A stretch of DNA of 64,000 nt from Gimesia aquarii (GCF_007748175.1 NZ_CP037422.1:4272327-4336326), one strand, 5' to 3'; counted from the stretch's first letter, positions 9,459 to 19,748 are shown. A program made the numbers and translations. The notes: generated from the sequence alone by a model not told the origin.

Positions 9459-10912
9459 GCCAGAATTTCCTTTATGATATTCGACGGTTCAACACCCGTC
9501 AGTTTGAAATCAAGACCCTGATGTCGATACGAAAAACGTTCATGATCGATACCAAGCAGGTGCAACACCGTGGCATGCAGGTCTCGAACATGAACCGGGT
9601 TTTCAGCAACGTTGTAACTGAAATCATCGGTGGTACCATAAGTCATGCCTGACTTGACACCCCCACCTGCCAGCCACATTGTGAAACAGCGGGGATGATG
9701 ATCGCGGCCCCCTTCGGGACTGTTCCACTTACCCTGACCGGCCACTCCCCGACCGAATTCACCGCCCCAAACGACCAATGTATCATCCAACAACCCACGT
9801 TGTTTGAGATCTTTGACCAACGCCGCGCTGGCCTGATCCGTATCGCGACAACGAGCCACACACCATGACCCCAGACGGCTGTGATGATCCCAGTCCGGAT
9901 GAAACAACTGCACGAACCGCACTCCGCGTTCGATCAGTCGTCGGGCCAGCACACAGTTGGCGGCATAGCTACCCGGACGACGCGAATCGGGTCCATAGAG
10001 CTCAAATGTGGATTCCGGTTCATCACTCAGATCATTTAACTCGGGAATACTGGACTGCATCCGCCAGGCCATCTCATACTGACGAATCCGCGTTTCAATT
10101 TCCGGGTCACCCGTTTCTTTGAGACGCATCTGATTCAATTCGGCAATACCATTCAACATTCCTCGTCTTATTTTGCGGGGGAGTCCATCCGGATCACGGA
10201 GATAAAGCACGGGCTCTTTCGAATTGCGAAGTTTGACTCCTTGATAGCGGGATGGCAAAAAACCGCTGCCCCAGTAATGATCGTAAAGTGGCTGATCGCT
10301 GGGACGCTTCATCTTGGAAATCAAAACCAGATAATCGGGCAGATTCCGATTCTCACTCCCCAGACCATAGCTGGTCCAGGCACCAATTGATGGTCGGCCT
10401 GCGAGTTGATGCCCTGTGAGGAATTTCGTCATTGCGGGGGCATGGTTAATCTGATCGGTCACCATCGATTTAATAAAACAGAGTTCGTCGGCCACCTCTC
10501 CATGGTAAGGCAGCCACTCTCCGAGTGTCGCACCACTTTCTCCATAACGCTTGAACTTGGTACGCGAAGGCATAATCAATTGTTTTTGATTCGCTGTCAT
10601 TGTTGTGAGTCGTTGTCCGCGTCGCACACTCTCAGGAAGCTCCTTGCCGGCCCACTTCATCAGTCCCGGTTTATGGTCGAACAGTTCTATCTGTGAAGGA
10701 CCACCTGATTGCGTGAGAAAAATCACGTTCTTGGCGCGGGGAGGTTTATGGGGCAAATCCGCCAGGCCGAGAGCCGTCTTTTGATCCGCGTGTAGAGATT
10801 TTGACTGTTCTAATAGACCCAGAGCCATGGCTCCCAAACTCACTCCGGCACCGCGTCCCAAAAAATAACGGCGGGAAACATCCATTGCCTGTTTTATGAT
10901 TTGATCATTCAT
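9455..10912 (-). CDS. DUF1501 Tat-exported protein (second copy)
   Basis: A 485-residue protein when started at 10912; an upstream in-frame extension to 11032 runs inside the preceding gene and lacks a signal. From 10912 a Tat signal is near the N-terminus (V-S-R-R-Y-F-L-G-R-G-A-G). DUF1501 landmarks are present: NVIFLTQSGGPSQIELFDHK, K-S-M-V-T-D-Q-I-N-H-A-P-A, VWGGEFGRGVAGQGKW, G-G-R-D-H-H-P-R-C-F, D-L-H-A-T-V-L-H-L-L-G-I-D-H and Y-R-H-Q-G-L-D-F-K-L-T-G. Its start overlaps the end of the PSCyt1-type gene by 8 bp, and its own stop overlaps the esterase start, so translation of the three genes is coupled. Confidence 0.92.
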   Translation of the reverse strand: MNDQIIKQAMDVSRRYFLGRGAGVSLGAMALGLLEQSKSLHADQKTALGLADLPHKPPRAKNVIFLTQSGGPSQIELFDHKPGLMKWAGKELPESVRRGQRLTTMTANQKQLIMPSRTKFKRYGESGATLGEWLPYHGEVADELCFIKSMVTDQINHAPAMTKFLTGHQLAGRPSIGAWTSYGLGSENRNLPDYLVLISKMKRPSDQPLYDHYWGSGFLPSRYQGVKLRNSKEPVLYLRDPDGLPRKIRRGMLNGIAELNQMRLKETGDPEIETRIRQYEMAWRMQSSIPELNDLSDEPESTFELYGPDSRRPGSYAANCVLARRLIERGVRFVQLFHPDWDHHSRLGSWCVARCRDTDQASAALVKDLKQRGLLDDTLVVWGGEFGRGVAGQGKWNSPEGGRDHHPRCFTMWLAGGGVKSGMTYGTTDDFSYNVAENPVHVRDLHATVLHLLGIDHERFSYRHQGLDFKLTGVEPSNIIKEILA

Positions 10913-13900
10913 GGGTAATTGCCTCATCCAGATTAAAGACCATACTCGCAATGACCATATATGCGGCAAGCTCGCCAGGATCAACTTTGCTTTTATTTGG
11001 CGGTTGCCCCACATCCAATAGTTTGAATGCATCCTGTGGTTGACTTCGATAATGTTTGTGTGACATTTGAAATTCTCGCTCCAAAACAGCTTGTTCTCGC
11101 TTGTCCAAAGGTCGGGACAAAATGCGACGAGCGATCAAATCAAGCCGGTTTGAAATGGTCGTCTCTTTTGCCATCGCAGTCCGGGCCAACTCGCGTGAGG
11201 ATTCCAAGACACTCAAATCATTCAGTAATGTCAGAGCCTGCAAGGGGGTATTTGTTCTTCGTGGACGCACTTCACACACACGACGTTGTGCACTATCAAA
11301 CAAAAATGTTGGTGCACTCGATCGTCGCCAGAACGCATACAAGCTGCGCCGATATTGAGTGGCTCCTTGGCTGGGTTCATAACGATAGCGTCCCATAAAC
11401 ATTTCCGCCCAAACTCCTTCAGGTTGATAAGGCATGACGGGTGGGCCTCCCAACACCGGATTCAATAATCCGCTGGCTCGTAGCGCCGCATCGTGAATCA
11501 TCCAACTTGGGAGACGAAACCGGGGTCCGCGCGCCAGCAGTCGATTCTCCGGATCGCGGGCTAATAATGCGGGGGAAACGTTGCTGCTTTGTTGATAGGT
11601 CTGACTGGTCACGATCAGACGCAGGATATGCTGTAAATCCCAATCGTGTTCCATCAACTCTACCGCTAACCAGTCAATCACTTCAGGATGAGTAGGCCGT
11701 TCTCCCTGTAAGCCAAAATCTCCCGGCGTCCGCACGAGTCCCATACCAAAACACATCTGCCATAAATGATTGGCAACCACCCGCGCTGTTAATGGGTTCT
11801 CACGGGAGACTAACCAACGCGCGAGATCAAGCCGATCCTTTGTTTTTTCTTTCGGTAGCGGAAAAATGGTTTTTGGTACCGAGCGAACCACTTCTTTTCC
11901 ATGTTTATCCCAGACGCCCCGTTCCAGGATAAATGTTTTGCGCGGTTCCTTTCTCTCTGCTAAAACCATTACATTCAGGTCACCCGCCGCTTTTTTCACC
12001 TTGGAGAGTTGCGCATTCGCGCGATCCAGGTTTGCTTTCCTCTTCTGATATGCTGCGTGATCAACGAGAAACTGATTCAACAGTCTCTTTCTCAACTTCG
12101 CATCAATTTTTGAATCCTGACCCGACTTGACTGCTGCCAATTCTTCTAGGGGCATCGGATCCAGCGACCGCACTGCCTGACCAGGCTGATCCGTCAGCAT
12201 CACACGAAATCTCCCAATGTTCGCGTTACCGACTGTCGAACGATGTAACATCACGAAGATCAACTCTTCCTGATCGTCCAGTACCAACGGTTCCTTTAAT
12301 GCAAAAACGGCCATATGTCGCTGCTTCGGATCATGCGATTCCGTCGTCCAACCATTACGGGGATCATCATCCAGCGTGTCTTTGATTTTTCCGTACTTAC
12401 GGCCTTTGGCATTCTTCTCAACATCGGCAACAGCGCTGGCGATTTCAATATCGCGTAACTGAGAACTCCCCTGACGACGCACCTGAAGCTTGACATCAGT
12501 CAAAATAAATTCACCATTTGCACCACGGGTTAATTTTCCATCCGTGTGCGAAGCATGCGGAAAGACTTCCAGCCGCAAGCCCGTGACACGTGGTAAATTC
12601 GTGGAAGCAATTAAGCGATAATCATCCTGTCTTGGATTCGGCCCACTGGTTTGAACCGTGCCATTCGCTTCTTGCGTGAGAACTGTTCCTTCGATTGAGT
12701 TCAACGATCTGGTTTGAGGCAGATGCCAAGACTGAAACCCTTGCTGTACTAAATCGGTTTGTTTAACCAACCACGGTTCAAACTCTCGTTCTGCCTGTTT
12801 TCGAGCAGCAGCTTCCAATGGTCTTCGTTCATCTACCACCTGCAGCGCTTCTTGAATCGCTTGCTTGCCGAACGGCGATTTAAATTTGAGATAAGGCTTC
12901 GCCCGCGTGCCTGCTTTGCCATCCTCATCAATACTGTTGAAGAACGCAAACAGACTGTAATAGTCAGCTTGTGAAATCGGATCAAACTTGTGAGAGTGAC
13001 ATTGGCAGCAACCGAGTGTCAATCCCAGCCAGACTGTTCCTGTGGTATTGACCCGATCAATCACATAATCGATTCGCGATTCCTCCGGATCGCGGCCCCC
13101 TTCACCATTAGTCATATGGTTGCGATGAAAACAGGTAGCCAACTTCTGTTCCGGCGTGGCATTCGGTAATAAATCGCCTGCAAATTGCTCGATCGTGAAT
13201 TGATCGAACGGTTTATTTTCATTGAACGATTCCACAACCCAGTCCCGCCACGGCCAGTTGGTACGCGTGGCATCGCCCTGAAAGCCATCAGTGTCAGAAT
13301 AACGCGCGAGATCAAGCCACCACATTGCCATCCGCTCGCCATAATGTTTTGATTTCAGCAAACGGTTTACGAGCTTCAGGTAGGCATTTTTAGATTCATC
13401 ATTGACGAAAGACTCTACCTCTTCGGAAGTCGGAGGCAATCCGGTCAGGTCAAAAGAAAGCCGCCGAATGAGTGTTCGTTTTGATGCCAGTTGTGAAAGC
13501 TTTAAACCCTCCTCGGCCAGTTTACGTTGGACGAACTCATCAATCGGATTGAGTTCCTGATTTACCAACTCTGTTTTCAACGGTTTCTCAAATGCCCAAT
13601 GCCTGCCCCACTCTGCTCCCTCGGCGATCCATTTTTTAAGCGTCGCAATTTGTTTCTTTGTTAACTTTTTCCGATGAGAGTCGGGGGGTGGCATTAAGAG
13701 ATCAGGATCACTGGTTGTAATCCTGGCAAATAATTCACTCGCCTCTGGTTTTCCTGGAACGATGGCAGTCGTTCCATCACGATCCTGAGTCGCCTCTTCC
13801 TGTTGATCAAGACGCAAGTCCGCTTCTCGATGAGTGGGGTCAGGACCATGACAATGAAAACAGCGGTCGGACAGAATCGGAAGAATATCACGACTGAAGT

Positions 13901-14018
13901 TCACTTCACCCGCCAGGCAGATCTTATCAAAAGTCAATAAGACGAAAACGATTATTAATGGTTTGAAAAGACTGGCAATTGGTTTCAAAACAGAAGGATA
14001 TCCAAGTGAAGAAATCAT
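10905..14018 (-). CDS. PSCyt1/DUF1549/DUF1553 planctomycete cytochrome-type protein (second copy)
   Basis: About 1037 residues from the ATG at 14018; a GTG at 14039 is an alternative start. The N-terminus holds a hydrophobic export signal. Domain order is PSCyt1 (C-F-H-C-H-G-P-D then L-L-M-P-P-P-D), DUF1549 (Y-G-E-R-M-A-M-W-W-L-D-L-A-R-Y-S-D, plus C-C-Q-C-H-S-H-K-F-D-P), a central insert with a predicted beta-rich region (about residues 430-620), and DUF1553 (R-E-N-P-L-T-A-R-V-V-A-N-H and T-N-T-P-L-Q-A-L-T-L-L-N). The insert makes it nearly 200 residues longer than the copy at 4522. It is the first gene of a three-gene minus-strand operon with the DUF1501 and esterase genes. Confidence 0.92.
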   Translation of the reverse strand: MISSLGYPSVLKPIASLFKPLIIVFVLLTFDKICLAGEVNFSRDILPILSDRCFHCHGPDPTHREADLRLDQQEEATQDRDGTTAIVPGKPEASELFARITTSDPDLLMPPPDSHRKKLTKKQIATLKKWIAEGAEWGRHWAFEKPLKTELVNQELNPIDEFVQRKLAEEGLKLSQLASKRTLIRRLSFDLTGLPPTSEEVESFVNDESKNAYLKLVNRLLKSKHYGERMAMWWLDLARYSDTDGFQGDATRTNWPWRDWVVESFNENKPFDQFTIEQFAGDLLPNATPEQKLATCFHRNHMTNGEGGRDPEESRIDYVIDRVNTTGTVWLGLTLGCCQCHSHKFDPISQADYYSLFAFFNSIDEDGKAGTRAKPYLKFKSPFGKQAIQEALQVVDERRPLEAAARKQAEREFEPWLVKQTDLVQQGFQSWHLPQTRSLNSIEGTVLTQEANGTVQTSGPNPRQDDYRLIASTNLPRVTGLRLEVFPHASHTDGKLTRGANGEFILTDVKLQVRRQGSSQLRDIEIASAVADVEKNAKGRKYGKIKDTLDDDPRNGWTTESHDPKQRHMAVFALKEPLVLDDQEELIFVMLHRSTVGNANIGRFRVMLTDQPGQAVRSLDPMPLEELAAVKSGQDSKIDAKLRKRLLNQFLVDHAAYQKRKANLDRANAQLSKVKKAAGDLNVMVLAERKEPRKTFILERGVWDKHGKEVVRSVPKTIFPLPKEKTKDRLDLARWLVSRENPLTARVVANHLWQMCFGMGLVRTPGDFGLQGERPTHPEVIDWLAVELMEHDWDLQHILRLIVTSQTYQQSSNVSPALLARDPENRLLARGPRFRLPSWMIHDAALRASGLLNPVLGGPPVMPYQPEGVWAEMFMGRYRYEPSQGATQYRRSLYAFWRRSSAPTFLFDSAQRRVCEVRPRRTNTPLQALTLLNDLSVLESSRELARTAMAKETTISNRLDLIARRILSRPLDKREQAVLEREFQMSHKHYRSQPQDAFKLLDVGQPPNKSKVDPGELAAYMVIASMVFNLDEAITHE

Positions 14019-14039
14019 GAGGCAGGCAAAGTCATACAC

Positions 14040-14475
14040 GCAGTAATTTCATGTTACTTAGGGGGTTACCTCAGGTCCAGAGTAACCACTAAAAGTCGCC
14101 TCCAGGGAGTAGACTGGATTCACATCATATTGCAATGACAGAGTAATGCTCTCCTATACGAGCCTGACCTAATAGGAAGTTTCAATAGATAACAATAGAT
14201 CTACTTTGGTAGCTTTTTGTTTATTATCAAGAATATCTGAAAATAAGTTGACCACTCCTCTTAACCTTATATAATTAAATAATTATTACTAATATATATT
14301 AACAATTGATTGTATATTAATTACGTTGTGTGTGAATTACTAGAAAAAGACTTATTTTTTAGGATTAATCAAAGTTCTCCGGATCATAATTTTTTATTTT
14401 ATAATCTTAAGTAAATTAGACGCTCATAGTTCCCGTTTTCCAAATATTTCATAAGTTTTTTAAAGGAAATGAACA
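14040..14475. other. AT-rich divergent intergenic region
   Basis: About 440 bp between divergent genes (PSCyt1-type on minus, DUF1559 on plus). It is very AT-rich between 14200 and 14450 and must hold both promoters. I cannot point to a convincing -35/-10 pair and see no small gene. AAAGGAAAT at 14461-14469 is the likely ribosome-binding site of the DUF1559 gene. Confidence 0.45.
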
Positions 14476-15420
14476 ATGGACCATTTAGTGAGAAGAAAGG
14501 CGTTTACGTTAATTGAATTATTGGTCGTGATTGCCATCATCGCAATTCTCATCGCTCTACTCTTACCGGCGGTACAACAAGCCCGTGAAGCGGCTCGGCG
14601 GTCACAGTGCAAAAACAATATGAAACAACTCGGTCTTGCTTTCCACAACTACCATGACAATTTTAATATGCTCCCAACAGGGTATTTCCATAGCTATGGA
14701 TACATCAGTGGGTGGGTACCACGCATTTTCCCATATATTGAAGAGGCAGCTCGTTACAATGCGATAGATAATTTAGGTGAATTGACTAGAGTTCAGCCTT
14801 ACCGCTTTACAACTCCACCGCACAATGGTGACATCAATCTCTATACCGATCCCATCACTGTATTGATATGCCCTTCGTCAGAAATTGGAGAGCGTGCAGG
14901 AGACTATACAACAGGATGGGGTGGCAATCCCGGAAATGATGCTTCCTTGCACTACCGAGGAAATGCAGGATCAGTGGATGTCGGATTAGTCAATGGAACT
15001 AATTCCAGTCGGCATTATGTCACATCTGGCGTCCTCTATCCCCGTCACAAAACTCGCTTCAGAGATATAACCGATGGCACAACCAATACTTTTTTGCTAG
15101 GTGAATTATCAAGTTACATTGGATGGAGCGGCGCAAAAGGTGGCTGGGACGATATTGCTCCCTGGACATGGGCTTCATATGCTTACGGAAGCCCTGCAGG
15201 TAACGATGGTTATTTAATGTTGGATACAAAGGCGGTTCAATATCCAATTGGATCAGGTAATCATTCACAATATGGAGTTGGATGGCGCAGCCAACACGTA
15301 GGAGGTGCTCACATGCTTCTCTGTGATGGAAGTGTACGATTCCTGTCAGCAAGTTTGAACCTGGACCTTCTTAAAGCGATTGCAACGCGGTCAACTGGTG
15401 AAGTCCTCGGAGAGTTTTAA
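14476..15420 (+). CDS. DUF1559 protein with type IV pilin-like N-terminus
   Basis: A complete 314-residue member of the family. The N-terminus is a class III (prepilin) signal: [19 protein letters not shown], then [12 protein letters not shown]. Processing would occur before Phe11. The C-terminus has [27 protein letters not shown] and G-E-V-L-G-E-F. Such proteins are secretion-system-type pseudopilins or surface proteins found in many copies in Planctomycetes; the function is unknown. A lipoprotein gene follows, as at the start of the window. Confidence 0.94.
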   Translation: MDHLVRRKAFTLIELLVVIAIIAILIALLLPAVQQAREAARRSQCKNNMKQLGLAFHNYHDNFNMLPTGYFHSYGYISGWVPRIFPYIEEAARYNAIDNLGELTRVQPYRFTTPPHNGDINLYTDPITVLICPSSEIGERAGDYTTGWGGNPGNDASLHYRGNAGSVDVGLVNGTNSSRHYVTSGVLYPRHKTRFRDITDGTTNTFLLGELSSYIGWSGAKGGWDDIAPWTWASYAYGSPAGNDGYLMLDTKAVQYPIGSGNHSQYGVGWRSQHVGGAHMLLCDGSVRFLSASLNLDLLKAIATRSTGEVLGEF

Positions 15421-15489
15421 TTTAAACTCTTTGAAATCATGATCTCTTTACCTAATTTTCTTCTCAGAAATCTTTTGCAGAATGATGTA

Positions 15490-15924
15490 ATGAATAAGCT
15501 AAAATTACAATTTGTAGTCTGTTTTGTCTTATTGACTCTTTCCGCTTTCACTGGTTGTTCAGGAAATTCAGATGAATTACCTACAGGAAAAGTGTATGGA
15601 AAAGTGACCTACAAGGGAAAACCGCTGCCATTAGGCTCAGTTACTTTCATACCTGACGGAATGGGAAAAGCAGCTTCTGGAGAGATTCAAGAAGATGGGT
15701 CCTATGTGCTCACAACTTATTCCAAGGGTGATGGTGCGATCATAGGAAATCACAAAGTGATGATCATTTCTGAGCGTGACACATCTAATCTTCCAGCAGA
15801 ATCTGCTGCTGCAAACGAAGACTTATCTCTCATTCCTGAAAAGTATAGTATGAGCCCCAAGACTTCTGGGCTGACTGCGATTGTCAAAGAGGACGGAAAT
15901 GAAATCAATTTTGACTTAAAATAA
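15490..15924 (+). CDS. small lipoprotein with transthyretin-like domain (second copy)
   Basis: A 144-residue protein when started at 15490, where the signal peptide begins (M-N-K-L-K-L-Q-F-V-V). An in-frame start at 15439 would add 17 residues before the signal. The lipobox is F-T-G-C. The body has the same plan as the protein at 538: G-K-V-Y-G-K-V-T-Y-K-G-K-P-L, S-V-T-F-I-P-D-G, G-N-H-K-V-M-I and I-P-E-K-Y-S. It sits behind a DUF1559 gene and ends before a strong terminator, so the two form one transcription unit. Confidence 0.85.
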   Translation: MNKLKLQFVVCFVLLTLSAFTGCSGNSDELPTGKVYGKVTYKGKPLPLGSVTFIPDGMGKAASGEIQEDGSYVLTTYSKGDGAIIGNHKVMIISERDTSNLPAESAAANEDLSLIPEKYSMSPKTSGLTAIVKEDGNEINFDLK

Positions 15925-16259
15925 CAGAATAAAATAGATATTTGTTTGATCTTTAGCCCAGGTAGTCACTCTGCCTGGGCTACTTTTTTCTTCTTTAAGT
16001 CTACATTGATCGATTCTTTTTCTAAATGTCTCCTAGGAACACCTCAGGCAAAAAACAAAAAACAGAGCTTTTATCTAGCCTCAAATTGTCTACTGGCAAC
16101 TCCCAATTCGCATTAATGTGTGCCGCTGGATATAATTGAATTGTGGATTTCTGTTTGCAAAACTCCTCCATTTGGGACATCAGCCTCTAACGATTCGCAA
16201 TCGATTGTGTCTCCTGAAGTGGTATACGATTAAAAGCACCGCTAAAACAAAGAACCTCA
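15925..16259. other. intergenic region before the ABC exporter gene
   Basis: A 335-bp gap. It contains the terminator at 15955-15990; the remainder is presumably the promoter and leader of the ABC exporter. I see no gene or clear repeat in it. Confidence 0.5.
15955..15990 (+). terminator. rho-independent terminator
   Basis: AGCCCAGG (15955-15962) pairs perfectly with CCTGGGCT (15974-15981) around an 11-nt loop. A T-rich tract follows (ACTTTTTTC). It closes the DUF1559/lipoprotein unit. Confidence 0.88.
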
Positions 16260-18152
16260 ATGAGTACGAATTCGCATTCCAGTCGTAAACAATTCGAACA
16301 ATACAAAACAGAATTTCATGAAGAACATGCTCCCCAACAGGGCAAAAAATCTTCAAAACGAGAACGTTCTTCATGGGAACTGGTACGCAGCTTCTTCGAT
16401 CTACTCAAATTGCATCGCTGGTCCGTCATTCTCTCATTGGTCACCTTGACCATCGCCACACTCCTGGCACTTATTCCTCCTGCTGCAACGAAATTTGTCG
16501 TCGATTATGTTCTGGATAAAAACCCACTCCCTCCGATGACGCCTCAGTGGATTCCTCATGACCCCTGGCCACTATTGGTCTTTATCACGATTAGCGTCAT
16601 ATTGATTTCAATGATTCGTATCGGATTGCAAATCTGGGGGCGCTGGCACGCGACTCGCGTAACCAAACTCATTCAAATGAAAGTAAGAAAAGACGTATTT
16701 GCACAAGCAGTTCGTCTCCCCTTGCATCGTATTCAGGAATTAAAATCAGGTGGGGCGGCCAGTATCCTGCGTGAAGATGCCGGCAGTGTAGGTGAACTGG
16801 TTTTTGGGATGCTCTATAACCCCTGGCGTGCCATCATCCAATTATTGGGGAGCTTAATCATTCTGGCGTGGGTAGACTGGCGATTACTCCTGGGGGCACT
16901 GTTTCTGGTCCCCATGGTTTACCTGACGCATCGTACGTGGATCAGTCGAATTCGACCACAGCATCGCAAAATCAGGGCGCAACGCGTCAACGTCGATGGT
17001 TTGGCAACAGAATCATTTGGTGGTATGAGAGTCGTCCGCGCCTTTGGCAGACAGCGTTCAGAAACAAGCCGCATTTTACGCGGGAACCATTTGATGGGAC
17101 GCCAGGAATTGTACGCCTGGTGGTGGTCGCGACTCATTGAAATCGTGTGGGAAACCGTGATCCCTGTCGCGTCGGCGTGCCTGCTTTTATATGGTGGCTG
17201 GCAGGTACTGCAAGGACAACTCACCTTAGGTGACCTGGTGATGTTTCTTGCCTATTTATTAATGTTACTGGGTCCCTTAGCGGTACTCGCTCAAAGCGCA
17301 GCTCAGTTCCAAAATAGTCTCTCCGGTTTTGACCGCGTGCTCGATCTATTAGCAGAACCCCGTGAAATGGAATCATCCACCGCGCGAACGATTGGCAAAT
17401 CAGAGATTTCCGGACGGATCACGTTTGAAAATGTCAGTTTCCAATATCCCAGCTCAGAACAATTTGCGTTGCAGGATATCTCTATCGAAGTTGAACCGGG
17501 TGAAACCATTGCGCTCGTCGGTCCCAGTGGAGCCGGCAAAACCACGTTCTGCAATCTTGTCGCACGCTTCTATGATCCAACCACAGGACGTGTATTACTC
17601 GATAGTTCCGATTTAACAGAGCTTGATGTCGAAAGCTATCGTAATCACATTGGCGTCGTGGAACAGGATGTCTTTCTCTTTGATGGAACGGTGGCTGATA
17701 ACATCGGCTACGGAGACCGCCACACCATTGACGAGGAAATACTACACGCTGCAGAAATTTCCAACGCGCATGAATTTATCAAAGACCTTCCCAACGGCTA
17801 CCACACATTAATTGGTGAACGCGGCGTCAAGCTAAGTGGAGGACAAAGACAACGGCTGGCCATTGCCCGTGCGATTCTGGCAGATCCACGTATTTTAATT
17901 TTTGATGAAGCGACGAGTAATCTCGACACAGAAAGTGAACGATTAATCCAGGCGAGTCTGACTTCATTAATGCAGGATCGTACCTGTTTTGTAATTGCAC
18001 ACAGACTCAGCACAATTACGCATGCGGACCGCATCGTTCTATTTGAAGCAGGACGTATTACGGAAATTGGCACTCATGATGATCTTATGGAAGCAGACGG
18101 AAAATATCGCGAGATGGTTCTGCTACAAACCAGCCCCGCTGAAGTCAGCTAA
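16260..18152 (+). CDS. ABC exporter, membrane-ATPase fusion (MsbA/LmrA type)
   Basis: A 630-residue half-transporter. An unusually hydrophilic N-terminus of about 45 residues precedes a six-helix transmembrane domain (about 50-350). The ATPase domain (about 395-620) has Walker A GPSGAGKTT, signature LSGGQ, Walker B ILIFDEATSNLD and the switch His in IAHRLS. Homodimers of this type export lipids, lipid-linked molecules or drugs; the substrate cannot be told from the sequence. It appears to be a single-gene unit. Confidence 0.93.
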   Translation: MSTNSHSSRKQFEQYKTEFHEEHAPQQGKKSSKRERSSWELVRSFFDLLKLHRWSVILSLVTLTIATLLALIPPAATKFVVDYVLDKNPLPPMTPQWIPHDPWPLLVFITISVILISMIRIGLQIWGRWHATRVTKLIQMKVRKDVFAQAVRLPLHRIQELKSGGAASILREDAGSVGELVFGMLYNPWRAIIQLLGSLIILAWVDWRLLLGALFLVPMVYLTHRTWISRIRPQHRKIRAQRVNVDGLATESFGGMRVVRAFGRQRSETSRILRGNHLMGRQELYAWWWSRLIEIVWETVIPVASACLLLYGGWQVLQGQLTLGDLVMFLAYLLMLLGPLAVLAQSAAQFQNSLSGFDRVLDLLAEPREMESSTARTIGKSEISGRITFENVSFQYPSSEQFALQDISIEVEPGETIALVGPSGAGKTTFCNLVARFYDPTTGRVLLDSSDLTELDVESYRNHIGVVEQDVFLFDGTVADNIGYGDRHTIDEEILHAAEISNAHEFIKDLPNGYHTLIGERGVKLSGGQRQRLAIARAILADPRILIFDEATSNLDTESERLIQASLTSLMQDRTCFVIAHRLSTITHADRIVLFEAGRITEIGTHDDLMEADGKYREMVLLQTSPAEVS

Positions 18153-18335
18153 GATGAGAGCACATGCATGTTGTGTGCACATTCGTCTTGCCTGATCACA
18201 TTCGCTGTTTGATTTTGCAAATTGAAATGCCTATTTCGCATGTCTATAATTTGATATGTCAACAGATGATTGATCTCTATTTCAGAAATTCAACTTTGTT
18301 AAAACTACTGGGTGTTCCCCCAAGGAAACAGTGTA

Positions 18336-19616
18336 ATGAAATTATTGCATCATGGTCGGTATGCTTTGTTATTGAAGTTCAGTCTCGCTTTGGGTATTTC
18401 AATCAGCGCAACTCAATATAAAATCGACCAGCAAGGGGTTGCTTACGCTGGAGAAACGAAACAGCCACCAGCCAAAAAGTCTAACAAGGTGCTGTTAGGC
18501 ACGGATGATCTGACATCCGGTATTCCAGGGAAAGGCCCGTTAACTGTCAAAGAAATTAAGGAATGGTTGAGTCAACCAGAAAATCATGAAATTCTGGAAG
18601 TAAGTTTGCCACTCGGCCTCAGTGCGGGAACCGCACAAATTGTAGGCCTCAAAGAAAATCCGCTCACCAGAGCAAAAATAGAACTGGGCAGACAACTTTA
18701 TTTCGATACTCGGCTCTCCGCAGACAATACCGTTAGTTGTGCCAGTTGCCATCATCCAGACGAAGGATACGGGCGTCGAACTCAATTCGGTGTCGGTATT
18801 AAAGGATTGCAAGGGGGACGTAACTCTCCTGTCAGCTACAACCGCATTCTCAGTGGTGCACAATTCTGGGATGGTCGTGCCGCTTCATTGGAAGAACAGG
18901 CAGTCGGCCCCATCGCCAATCCGATAGAAATGGGAAATACGCACGAAAATGCTGTAAAAACAGTCAAAGAGATTCCTGGCTACCAGATACAGTTCGACAA
19001 AATTTTCAAAGAGGGAGTGACGATTGACAATATCGGCAAAGCCATCGCTTCCTTCGAGCGAACCCTGGTCACAGGCCCGTCACCCTTTGATTTTCAGGAA
19101 CAACTGCGTCCGTTCCTGAAAATGGACAAAGAAGATCTTGAGGATCTGGAAGAGGAATACAAGGCTACTTTAGCATTAACCAAAGCAAACCCGATGTCAA
19201 AAAGTGCTTTGCGGGGACGTACGTTATTTTTTAGTGAAAAGGTAAACTGTGCTGCCTGCCATTTAGGACCGAATCTGGCAGACGAAAAATATCATAACCT
19301 CGGCGTGGGAATGACAGTCAAGAATCCTGATTTGGGGCGTTATGTTGTTACCAAACAGGAAAAAGATAAAGGTGCTTTCAAAACGCCCACCATTCGTAAT
19401 GTGGCTCTAAGCGCTCCCTATATGCACGATGGAGCTTTTGAAACTCTGGAGGAAGTTGTTGAGCACTACAACAAGGGAGGCCACCCGAACCCTTATCTCA
19501 GCGACAAAGTCAAAAAACTGAACCTCTCAGATCAGGATAAAAAAGATCTGGTCGAGTTTATGAAGGCCTGTACTGGTGCGTTCCCCAAAGTAGAATCCGG
19601 ACGGTTACCTCAATAA
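18336..19616 (+). CDS. di-haem cytochrome c peroxidase (CcpA/MauG family)
   Basis: A 426-residue exported protein from the ATG at 18336, which has AAGGA upstream; an in-frame ATG at 18312 is less likely. It has a signal peptide and two c-type haem motifs, C-A-S-C-H (with the following H-P-D-E-G-Y-G) and C-A-A-C-H-L-G. Other family features are L-G-R-Q-L-Y-F-D-T-R-L-S, N-S-P-V-S-Y-N, Q-F-W-D-G-R-A, K-T-P-T-I-R-N-V and A-P-Y-M-H-D-G-A-F-E-T-L. Bacterial CCPs reduce H2O2 in the periplasm with electrons from small cytochromes, and some relatives are oxygenase-like MauG proteins. A strong terminator follows. Confidence 0.92.
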   Translation: MKLLHHGRYALLLKFSLALGISISATQYKIDQQGVAYAGETKQPPAKKSNKVLLGTDDLTSGIPGKGPLTVKEIKEWLSQPENHEILEVSLPLGLSAGTAQIVGLKENPLTRAKIELGRQLYFDTRLSADNTVSCASCHHPDEGYGRRTQFGVGIKGLQGGRNSPVSYNRILSGAQFWDGRAASLEEQAVGPIANPIEMGNTHENAVKTVKEIPGYQIQFDKIFKEGVTIDNIGKAIASFERTLVTGPSPFDFQEQLRPFLKMDKEDLEDLEEEYKATLALTKANPMSKSALRGRTLFFSEKVNCAACHLGPNLADEKYHNLGVGMTVKNPDLGRYVVTKQEKDKGAFKTPTIRNVALSAPYMHDGAFETLEEVVEHYNKGGHPNPYLSDKVKKLNLSDQDKKDLVEFMKACTGAFPKVESGRLPQ

Positions 19617-19636
19617 AGAAATAGTATTCTCATTAA

Positions 19637-19672
19637 AAAACAGCCTGGTTTTAAATACCGGGCTGTTTTTGT
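19637..19672 (+). terminator. rho-independent terminator after the peroxidase gene
   Basis: AAACAGCC(TGG) at 19638-19648 pairs with (CCG)GGCTGTTT ending at 19668, around an AT-rich loop, and continues into a T-run. It lies about 20 bp after the stop codon. Confidence 0.88.
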
Positions 19673-19748
19673 TTCCAGTATGAAATGTCGTGCTGTATTC
19701 TATAGATATAAATAAAACAAGAATCGTATCATTCATCAAAGGCTGAGC

